DNA of 8,869 bases from contig CAMLDY010000105.1 in the NCBI GenBank assembly GCA_946478895.1, positions 1 through 8,869 on the forward strand, given 5' to 3'. How positions within the stretch are numbered: the stretch's first letter is position 1; every line of letters starts with the position of its first letter. The notes under the pieces were generated by a model. That model did no database searches. It was not told the origin of the DNA and saw nothing but the letters and a program-made list of their open reading frames with translations. The DNA is from an uncultured Gemmatimonadota bacterium. GTDB taxonomy: Bacteria > Gemmatimonadota > Gemmatimonadetes > Gemmatimonadales > Gemmatimonadaceae. The position numbers and the translations under genes were made by a program. Positions 1-5,405 of this stretch are shown piece by piece.

Positions 1-2
1 TC

Positions 3-869
3 GTCCCGAGAGAGAACTGGCAGGGCGACTACGAGATCGGCACCACCGCCAACGGCACCCCAACCTCGCTCTGTAACGGAGCCACAGACTGCCCAGTGAT
101 CGAGTGGCCCGGTGGCCAGGAGAACGCCGACGGACAGTTGGTCAACCGAGCGGTTCTCAACACCTGGTGGGGAAACCTTATCTCGGAGAAGCTCGATGCC
201 TCGGGCATGAAGTACATGCGAAACAGATACTACAGCCCCGAGACCGGTCAGTTCACGCAACAGGATCCCATCGGGCTCGCCGGCGGAATGAACCTCTATG
301 GGTTCGCTGCTGGTGACCCGGTCAATTTCAGTGATCCAATGGGATTGTGCCCTGATAAGAAGGACCCCAAGTGCTCCGCTCCTGGAGGAGTAACAATCTT
401 GGCGCTCTCTGGCGCAGCAGCGATCGGGACTCTGGGCGCGAACATCCAGGCGGGGGTAGCGTTTAACAACACCACCGGTGACGCCATGTTTTTCTTCCAG
501 GGTGGACCAACGTTTGGCGCCGGGGCGATGGCAGGAGTCGGTCCGTCCTTTAGTGCCGGGTCCCTAAATGATGTGTTCACACCGTCGGATGCTCCGCACG
601 GGCCCATAAGCGTCGCGGGAGGGATTGGTCCCGCAAGTGGTTCAGTAACACTCAGCGGCGGCCCGGGCAGCAGAATTTCGGCGGTAGCGGTGGGTTTGCC
701 GAAGCCAGCACTTGGATTTGGCGGATTCTTTAACTTTTCCTGGGGCGGAAAAGGAACGTCAACATTCAATCTGCCCAAAGTCTACGAGACTGCTAAGGCG
801 GCTGCGCAACCACCTCCGAGCGGGATTAGTTTCACGTGCGCAAAGGCGGGAACCAATTGTGGGCCCTGA
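3..869 (+). CDS. RHS-family polymorphic toxin, C-terminal part (5' end outside the window), with glycine-rich tip
   Basis: The reading frame is open from the window edge, so only the C-terminal 288 or so residues are seen. Nucleotides 3-347 encode the end of an RHS core, with YMRNRYY, GQFTQQDPIGLAGG, NLYGF and the closing DPMGL. In the RHS family this is the conserved end of the shell that encloses a variable toxin tip. The tip (348-866, 173 residues) is unlike the tips downstream. It is rich in Gly, Ala, Ser and Phe, with many GxG and small-residue stretches (for example GVTILALSGAAAIG and GFGGFFNFSWGG) and no charged catalytic cluster that I can see. It ends in a Cys-containing tail. Target unknown; the membrane-type protein encoded next would fit a membrane-acting tip, but that is inference. 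The core segment GQLVNRAVLNTWWGN differs from copy 4 (GRLVSHAGLTG), so this copy has diverged there. RHS identity is secure; tip function is not. Confidence 0.88.
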   Translation, partial: VPRENWQGDYEIGTTANGTPTSLCNGATDCPVIEWPGGQENADGQLVNRAVLNTWWGNLISEKLDASGMKYMRNRYYSPETGQFTQQDPIGLAGGMNLYGFAAGDPVNFSDPMGLCPDKKDPKCSAPGGVTILALSGAAAIGTLGANIQAGVAFNNTTGDAMFFFQGGPTFGAGAMAGVGPSFSAGSLNDVFTPSDAPHGPISVAGGIGPASGSVTLSGGPGSRISAVAVGLPKPALGFGGFFNFSWGGKGTSTFNLPKVYETAKAAAQPPPSGISFTCAKAGTNCGP

Positions 870-883
870 CAAGCTCCCTTTCC

Positions 884-889
884 AAGGAA
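884..889 (+). promoter_or_regulatory. Ribosome binding site (AAGGAA) for the small membrane protein gene
   Basis: AAGGAA lies 6 nt before the ATG at 896. It decides between that start and a longer in-frame GTG at 836, which would overlap the toxin gene and has no comparable purine stretch. The shorter start also places a hydrophobic helix right at the N-terminus. Confidence 0.6.
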
Positions 890-895
890 CTTTCA

Positions 896-1132
896 ATGCA
901 CATCGTCCTCGGCATTTCGACAATCTGCTTTGTGTTGTTAGCGTTCTATTTTGCGATCAAAGCATATGTACATACTGATCCTCATGGCGGCGGATTTCTC
1001 TCAGCTTTGATGCTCGGTGGCATGGCAGGAAAAGAGAGATTTACGGCGCTCGGTTGGCGATTGCGCAAGCGGGCTGTGATCTCTCAAATACTTGCAGTAG
1101 CGACAGCTGTTGGGTGGTGGGCGACTCGCTGA
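896..1132 (+). CDS. Small two-helix membrane protein, candidate immunity protein for the preceding RHS tip
   Basis: This 78-residue protein starts 26 nt after the stop of the RHS gene, in the position where RHS loci encode the cognate immunity protein. Two hydrophobic segments are visible. One covers about residues 3-20 (IVLGISTICFVLLAFYFAI), the other about 59-75 (VISQILAVATAVGWWA). Between them is a polar stretch with a Gly-rich turn (HGGGF, LGGMAG) and a basic patch (GWRLRKR). It is probably an inner-membrane hairpin. I do not recognise a family. Immunity is inferred from position, size and the common rule that tips acting on or at the membrane are matched by small integral membrane immunity proteins. 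It could instead be an unrelated small membrane protein. Confidence 0.6.
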   Translation: MHIVLGISTICFVLLAFYFAIKAYVHTDPHGGGFLSALMLGGMAGKERFTALGWRLRKRAVISQILAVATAVGWWATR

Positions 1133-1137
1133 GGATT

Positions 1138-1190
1138 TGGGACGAGAAGCTCGATGCCTCGGGCATGAGGGGCATGCGAAACAGATATCG
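1138..1190 (+). pseudogene. RHS core scar (EKLDASGM..MRNRY fragment)
   Basis: Immediately behind the small membrane protein gene, frame 1 encodes DEKLDASGMRGMRNRY. This matches copy 1 at about 187-229 (SEKLDASGMKYMRNRY). Homology stops after the RY codons and the sequence then changes to a more upstream part of the core (from about 1205). The order of core segments is therefore reversed relative to an intact gene, marking a recombination joint. It has no start of its own and is unlikely to make a useful product. Confidence 0.7.
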
Positions 1191-1214
1191 AGACTGCGTA
1201 CCCTGTTTGCAAGC

Positions 1215-1490
1215 GCAAGAGCTTTATCGAGCGCACCGTGTGGGATGGAGATCAGATCCTCCTCGAGCGGCGTGCCGACGGGGCCACCGGCAGAACGAGC
1301 GCTCAACTGGATCAGGAAACCACCAGTGGCGAATCGTGGGGCGAGGTCATCTCGCTCCACGCCCTGGGGCTCGATGCCCCCATCGCGGTAAGAAAGACCG
1401 GGCGCACCACTCTCGTCCCGAGAGAGAACTGGCAGGGCGACTACGAGATCGGCACCACCGCCAACGGCACCCCAACCTCGCTCTGTAACG
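1215..1490 (+). repeat. RHS core direct repeat, unit in copy 2
   Basis: This 276-bp unit matches 3429-3704 at 273 of 276 positions by direct comparison. The differences are A1226/G3440 (Ile/Val codon) and two silent C/T changes (1468/3682 and 1471/3685). Its last 78 bases (1413-1490) are identical to window positions 1-78 of copy 1. It encodes core sequence from KSFIERTVWDGDQ to TPTSLCN. Confidence 0.9.
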
Positions 1491-2101
1491 ACGCCTCGGG
1501 CATGAAGTACATGCGGAATCGCTACTACAGCCCAGAGACCGGTCAGTTCACGCAACAGGACCCAATCGGGCTCGCCGGCGGGATGAACCTCTATGGATTC
1601 GCTTCTGGTGACCCGGTCAATTTCTCAGATCCGATGGGTTTGTGCCCGAACCAACCAGCCATGGGCCTCAGCTCGCTTCAGTGTGCCATTGAAGATATCT
1701 TCGGCGCGATCAAGCAAGGGCCGTCCAACCTCTGGAAAGCCGCGACCGATCCGCTCAAAGGTGGTTTTGCAGCCAAGCTTGCGTTCGTCGCGATAGCCGT
1801 CCCCGGAGGTCCGGAGAAGGCTGCGCTAACGGCCGCCGAGGCGGCAACCGCGAGACTAGCAGGCCAACTGCGGTTCACTAGCACCGCTGCAGGCCATATG
1901 GCGGAAGTCGGGCGCTGGGTCCCTCGGCATCTGCTGGCGGAGGCGATCCAGAATGGTGAACGAATGGCGGATGCTCAGAGCGCAGCAGGGTCAGTAAGGA
2001 TCGTTCAGAGCATGTTCCGAAACGGAAAGGAGTACGTGTTGGACATCGTGTACCGAGAGAAGGACAAATTGATCCTCCACTTTCAGTATGCACCGAAATG
2101 A
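1238..2101 (+). CDS. Orphan RHS C-terminal module: truncated core plus candidate toxin tip
   Basis: The 287-residue frame uses a GTG inside the core. The same frame is open back to 1169 but has no ATG and no convincing ribosome site, so this is probably a displaced fragment, not an independently started gene. Residues 1-84 are core (VWDGDQILLERRADG to PTSLCN) and join directly to DASGMKYMRNRYYSPETGQF; the 39 residues present between these points in copy 1 are missing. The core ends with DPMGL at residues 131-135. The tip, residues 136-287, has an Ala-rich linker with a hydrophobic patch (about 177-190), then a compact domain from about 211 with T214-S-T-A-A-G-H220-M, R226, P229, D245, and the ending DIVYREKDKLILHFQY. 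The shape resembles small RNase-type tips of the BECR/DUF4258 kind, but I cannot assign a family. It overlaps the next gene by 4 bp, consistent with a toxin-immunity pair. Confidence 0.75.
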   Translation: MWDGDQILLERRADGATGRTSAQLDQETTSGESWGEVISLHALGLDAPIAVRKTGRTTLVPRENWQGDYEIGTTANGTPTSLCNDASGMKYMRNRYYSPETGQFTQQDPIGLAGGMNLYGFASGDPVNFSDPMGLCPNQPAMGLSSLQCAIEDIFGAIKQGPSNLWKAATDPLKGGFAAKLAFVAIAVPGGPEKAALTAAEAATARLAGQLRFTSTAAGHMAEVGRWVPRHLLAEAIQNGERMADAQSAAGSVRIVQSMFRNGKEYVLDIVYREKDKLILHFQYAPK

Positions 2102-2613
2102 AGCCGTTCCGATTGGTATTCGAAGAAGGCCCCCTTGGCGTCCACGGGCACGCTACCTACAAGCGGGGCGATCTGGCTCTCGTGTATGCGCCTCCTGAGG
2201 ATCGAGTTTTGACGGTACAGACGAAGCGTGGCAGGGCGGTCGATTCTCTTCTCGGCATCTATGAGCACTCTGTTTTTCTCATCACAGACACGCTCACGCT
2301 GCGATTCAACGAGGACCGAATTCTCACCTCGATAGATGCCTACACGAATGACCAGCTATGGTCACATCGGGACGAGGAAGCTCCACCAATCACCAATGGT
2401 CGAGGGCGACTCACGATCGACTGGCACCTCGCTTCTGACCGTGTGCGTGTTGCGGGGAGGCCAAAATTCGAGTTGCAACCCGAGCGCTTGCACATCTATC
2501 TGCAACCCGCCTTTAGGGCCGAGATCTACTACGAGGTTGGAACGGGTCTAACGGTTGGCCTCGGGGCTGGAGCAATTCGAGAAATCATCATCGCTGACTT
2601 GACAGTGACGTAA
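2098..2613 (+). CDS. Soluble 171-residue protein, candidate immunity protein for the copy-2 tip
   Basis: The ATG at 2098 overlaps the stop of the toxin-tip frame (ATGA), so the two are translationally coupled. The protein shows no signal peptide and no membrane helix. It alternates short hydrophobic stretches with charged turns (KPFRLVFEEGP, VFLITDTLTLRF, AEIYYEVGTGLTVGL, EIIIADLTV), suggesting a mostly beta fold. A Gly-rich turn (VGLGAGA) lies near the C-terminus. I do not recognise a family. The immunity role is inferred from the overlap and position after an RHS tip. A soluble partner suits a tip that acts in the cytoplasm, such as a nuclease. The gene is intact over its length, unlike the RHS core pieces around it. 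Confidence 0.65.
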   Translation: MKPFRLVFEEGPLGVHGHATYKRGDLALVYAPPEDRVLTVQTKRGRAVDSLLGIYEHSVFLITDTLTLRFNEDRILTSIDAYTNDQLWSHRDEEAPPITNGRGRLTIDWHLASDRVRVAGRPKFELQPERLHIYLQPAFRAEIYYEVGTGLTVGLGAGAIREIIIADLTVT

Positions 2614-2706
2614 GGTCGCGGCGGCGTTGCAACGACGCTATTCGAAGCGCTTCGCGGGCGGATAATCCTGCGTCGAATTCTAGAGGACCTTCCATAGCGC
2701 GGTACC
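2614..2706 (+). other. Short intergenic stretch with no gene recognised
   Basis: This gap follows the candidate immunity gene. I see no coding signal, no T-tract terminator and no RHS core homology. The only visible structure is a 12-bp perfect palindrome, CGAAGCGCTTCG (2643-2654), too short to call. Confidence 0.4.
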
Positions 2707-3237
2707 ATGAATGAATCAGGGATGTGTTACACGAGTTGCTCGACAAGGCACTCGAGGCAAAGGCCGATTACGCATCGAAGCGGACTCGATGCGACGAAGA
2801 CGACTCGTTATTCGAGGCAGGTGGGGTCAGTTCACCCAGCAAGATCCCATCGGTCTCGCGGCGGGATGAACCTCTATGGGTTCGCATCAGGCGATCCGGT
2901 CAATTTCAAAGATCCAATGGGGCTCCAGGGATCGATGATCAACCCGCGGGCTGCACGCCAACAGATCGATGATCGACTTCGATTTCTCAGATCGAAGCCA
3001 TTCGAGGACCTCGAGAAGCTTCCTGCTTTCGCAATAGAGGACGTTCCCTTCGGGTCTGAGAAATGGTCGCTTACAACGTATCGCCAGGTTGAGAACAATG
3101 GCTTGAGGATAGTGGTTCAAATCGGGCCGCCTCAGCCAAAGTTCTTGCTGGTGCACGTACAAGCGGACGGGTTTCGCATAAAGCGTGATGGTGCGATTGC
3201 CCCGCTTTCCGAACGAGATCTCGACGAATTCAGGTAG
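2707..3237 (+). CDS. Frameshifted RHS core tail fused to an unrecognised C-terminal module
   Basis: The 176-residue frame begins with about 50 residues that read as noise (many Arg, Ser and His). It enters the true RHS frame only at GGMNLYGFASGDPVNFKDPMGL. Just upstream, GQFTQQDPIGLAAG is encoded in another frame (2825-2866) and hits a TGA, so the core tail has lost one base near 2860. After DPMGL come 104 residues from QGSMINPRAARQQIDDRL to SERDLDEFR, with no membrane segment, a helical N-terminal part and a beta-rich second half (GLRIVVQIG, KFLLVHVQADGF). The module may be a third tip, or a free-standing 100-residue gene starting at ATG 2935, preceded closely by AGGGA (2927-2931). I favour the second reading slightly, because the fused upstream part is broken. 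Family unknown. Confidence 0.5.
   Translation: MNESGMCYTSCSTRHSRQRPITHRSGLDATKTTRYSRQVGSVHPARSHRSRGGMNLYGFASGDPVNFKDPMGLQGSMINPRAARQQIDDRLRFLRSKPFEDLEKLPAFAIEDVPFGSEKWSLTTYRQVENNGLRIVVQIGPPQPKFLLVHVQADGFRIKRDGAIAPLSERDLDEFR
2822..2868 (+). pseudogene. Out-of-frame RHS core tail remnant
   Basis: Frame 2 encodes WGQFTQQDPIGLAAG and then TGA. Copy 1 has CTCGCCGGCGGAATGAAC where this copy reads CTCGCGGCGGGATGAAC, one base shorter. The homologous continuation (NLYGFASGDPVNFKDPMGL) is therefore in frame 1. Further upstream the match to YMRNRYYSPET is only fragmentary. This shows the third core copy is degraded. Confidence 0.7.
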
Positions 3238-3307
3238 GTCGCTTGCGCTCACCTCGAAGCTGGACCTCAAACTGAACCAGGAAAACGAAGATCCAGTGAA
3301 TCCTTGA

Positions 3308-3793
3308 ATCTCACCCGGCCGCCACGGCGTCTATCAGGAGAACTGGTACGACGCGCTCGGCAGACGAGTTCTGGTGAGAGCGCAGAAGTCTTCCGCTTGC
3401 AACAGCTCCACCTTTGGCGACCTTGCCTGCAAGAGCTTTGTCGAGCGCACCGTGTGGGATGGAGATCAGATCCTCCTCGAGCGGCGTGCCGACGGGGCCA
3501 CCGGCAGAACGAGCGCTCAACTGGATCAGGAAACCACCAGTGGCGAATCGTGGGGCGAGGTCATCTCGCTCCACGCCCTGGGGCTCGATGCCCCCATCGC
3601 GGTAAGAAAGACCGGGCGCACCACTCTCGTCCCGAGAGAGAACTGGCAGGGCGACTACGAGATCGGCACCACCGCCAACGGTACTCCAACCTCGCTCTGT
3701 AACGGAGCCACTGACTGCCCAGTGATCGAGTGGCCCGGTGGCCAGGAGAACGCCGACGGGCGGTTGGTCAGCCACGCGGGCCTCACAGGCTGA
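3308..3793 (+). pseudogene. RHS core fragment without start or tip (copy 4)
   Basis: Frame 2 is open from 3308 to the TGA at 3791-3793 and encodes about 161 residues of RHS core. It begins at HGVYQENWYDALGRRVLVR, runs through FVERTVWDGDQILLERRADG, and ends ADGRLVSHAGLTG. YDALGRRV is the usual end of an RHS/YD-type repeat. No start codon fits an independent gene; the only early starts are internal GTGs. The core stops just where copy 1 continues into the WWGN...DASGMKYMRNRYY segment, so it lacks the DPxGL end and any tip. It is a remnant at the edge of the RHS locus, 28 bp from the convergent kinase gene. The frame is undamaged for 480 bp and almost identical to copy 2, suggesting recent duplication or gene conversion. 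Confidence 0.75.
3429..3704 (+). repeat. RHS core direct repeat, unit in copy 4
   Basis: This is the partner of 1215-1490, 2214 bp downstream in the same orientation, with three mismatches in 276 bp. Beyond its 3' end it keeps matching copy 1 (79 to about 152), whereas copy 2 does not. Recombination between the two units would excise the tip-2, candidate immunity and tip-3 block. Confidence 0.9.
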
Positions 3794-3821
3794 GATAGCA
3801 GACTACGCCAGCGTCCAACTT

Positions 3822-5261
3822 CTACGGGATAGCCGAAGGCTCCGCCGACTCGCCAGCTCTGGACGTCACCGACGCCACGATCGCATCCGCGATCTCGTCC
3901 TCGACGGCGAAGATGTCCTTCACATCGCGGTCGTACACATCGGCCCACTGCATCACGTCGTCGGCAGTGCTGCTCAGACGTGCGGTCACGCGCAGGCGAT
4001 CGCCGACGCGCTCGACCGTGCCCTCGAGCACCAGTCGCGCATCCACGCTCGCGGTCGACGCGCTGTCGCTGCGGCGCCGCACCGAACGGGGACGACCGGG
4101 GGCGAGCACTCTGAGTCCCGCCGTCTTCATCAGCTTGCCGGCGACTGCGTTGGTCACGCCGGTCGCGAGATACGAATTCGAAGAATCCGCGGCGAGGTTC
4201 ACGAACGGCAGCACAGCGATCACGCCGAGGTTGGCGGGCTTGTGCCAGGACGACTCCGCCATCGCCGACGCGCCGCCCTTGTGCACCTTCGCGTAAATGC
4301 CGGTGCCGACCACGATCGCGCCGATCAGCGCCAGCGTTCCGATCACCATTCGCTTCACTCTGCGACCGTGACGCGCGAGGGTCGGCGCTGATTTGAACGA
4401 TCCGCTCAACGTCTCGGGATCTTCCAGCGCTTCCACCAACGCCGCTGCAGTCTGCGGACGATTCGCGGGATCGATCGCCAGACACTTCGCGATCAAACGC
4501 TCGAGCCCGACCGGCACATCCTTCCGCACCGTCGACAGCGCCGGCGGTGGCAGCGTCAACCTCGCGGTGAGCATCTCGCGCGGACCGAGCGACGCGAACG
4601 GCGCGCTGCCGGCTAGCATCTCGTAAGCGGTGATGCCCAGCGAATAAATGTCGGCGCGACCGTCGATATTCGGATCGCCCGCCGCCTGCTCGGGCGCCAT
4701 GTACAGAATGGTGCCGAGCGACATCCCGGTATTGGTGAGACCGTTGCCGTGCTCGCCCGATCTGCGAGCCGACGACAGCGCCTTCGCCACGCCGAAGTCC
4801 GTCACCGTCGCCGAGCCCGACGCGAGCAGCACGTTGCCGGGCTTGATGTCGCGGTGGACGACGCCACGCTCGTGCGCGAACGCGAGGGCGCGCGCGACAT
4901 CCTTCATGATGCCGACCGTCTCGCGCACGCCCATCGTCCCGACGCGGCGCATCCTGATGTCGATCGATTCGCCGTCGACGTACGGCATCACGAAATACGG
5001 CAATCCGTCCACGTCGCCCGCCTTGATGATCGGGACGATGTGCGGATGCTGGAGCCGAGCGACGGTCAGGATCTCTCTGCGAAAACGCTCGGCGGAGACC
5101 GACGCGGCGAGCTCGGGCGGCAGAATCTTGATCACGACCTGGCGATCCAGATCGTGATCCTGACCGACGAACACCAGCGCCATCCCACCGCCAGTGAGCT
5201 CGCGCTCAATGGTGTAGGACCCGCCCAAAGCGGAAAGGAGGCGTTCGGAGATCGAAGACAT
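3822..5261 (-). CDS. Membrane-anchored serine/threonine protein kinase with TolB/FlgO-like extracytoplasmic domain
   Basis: A Hanks-type kinase domain fills about residues 16-280. The glycine loop is LTGGGMALV (22-30), with ATP-binding K45 in VVIKILP, helix-C E63, catalytic loop HRDIKPGN (136-143), DFG (155-157), APE (189-191) and DIYSLG (204-209). All key residues are present, so it should be active and phosphorylate Ser/Thr. One hydrophobic helix at about 305-324 follows a basic stretch (RHGRRVKR), placing the kinase in the cytoplasm. The outer part, about 347-465 (GVIAVLPFVNL, LATGVTNAVAGKL, ARLVLEGTVERVGDRLRVTARL, WADVYDRDVKDIF), matches the TolB-N/FlgO-like domain common in such kinases. 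Many relatives continue into TPR repeats; this one ends at 479 residues without them. The ATG at 5261 is chosen for the conserved start; an AGGAG (5277-5281) lies 15 nt upstream, rather far. Substrates unknown. Confidence 0.93.
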   Translation of the reverse strand: MSSISERLLSALGGSYTIERELTGGGMALVFVGQDHDLDRQVVIKILPPELAASVSAERFRREILTVARLQHPHIVPIIKAGDVDGLPYFVMPYVDGESIDIRMRRVGTMGVRETVGIMKDVARALAFAHERGVVHRDIKPGNVLLASGSATVTDFGVAKALSSARRSGEHGNGLTNTGMSLGTILYMAPEQAAGDPNIDGRADIYSLGITAYEMLAGSAPFASLGPREMLTARLTLPPPALSTVRKDVPVGLERLIAKCLAIDPANRPQTAAALVEALEDPETLSGSFKSAPTLARHGRRVKRMVIGTLALIGAIVVGTGIYAKVHKGGASAMAESSWHKPANLGVIAVLPFVNLAADSSNSYLATGVTNAVAGKLMKTAGLRVLAPGRPRSVRRRSDSASTASVDARLVLEGTVERVGDRLRVTARLSSTADDVMQWADVYDRDVKDIFAVEDEIADAIVASVTSRAGESAEPSAIP

Positions 5262-5405
5262 GAGAGTTTATGCTGACTCCTGCCAGCAACTATTAGATAG
5301 CCTTGGCCCGGGAAAGGTTGGCAACTGGTTTTAAGGTCAGCCCTGGCGGGATTAACGCTGCCGTAAGGTTGTGCGTCTTACTCTTCAGGACGTCCGAGGG
5401 AGAAC
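5262..5405. promoter_or_regulatory. Divergent intergenic region between kinase and DUF1800 genes
   Basis: These 144 bp must hold the 5' signals of both divergent genes. On the minus strand a weak pair, TTGCCA (5319-5324) and TATCTA (5294-5299), has a 19-bp spacer, longer than ideal. On the plus strand GAGGGAGA (5396-5403) just before ATG 5406 is a good ribosome site. I see no clear operator or riboswitch. Confidence 0.4.

Noticed and set aside
296..778. 160-codon minus-strand frame opposite the glycine-rich tip
   Set aside because: Its Pro-rich composition is the mirror of Gly codons on the plus strand, and it has no start signal or domain.
1054..1488. 144-codon plus-strand frame across the core scar and direct repeat
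   Set aside because: Only DEKLDASGM..MRNRY is genuine core in this frame; the rest is out of frame with the repeat, and the same shadow recurs at 3304-3702.
2643..2654. Perfect 12-bp palindrome CGAAGCGCTTCG as an operator
   Set aside because: It is short, GC-rich, not repeated in the window, and not placed near a convincing promoter.
3655..4485. 276-codon minus-strand frame covering the RHS/kinase junction
   Set aside because: It overlaps the kinase gene in another frame on the same strand and reads as Arg/Asp-rich shadow sequence. The kinase frame carries all catalytic motifs.
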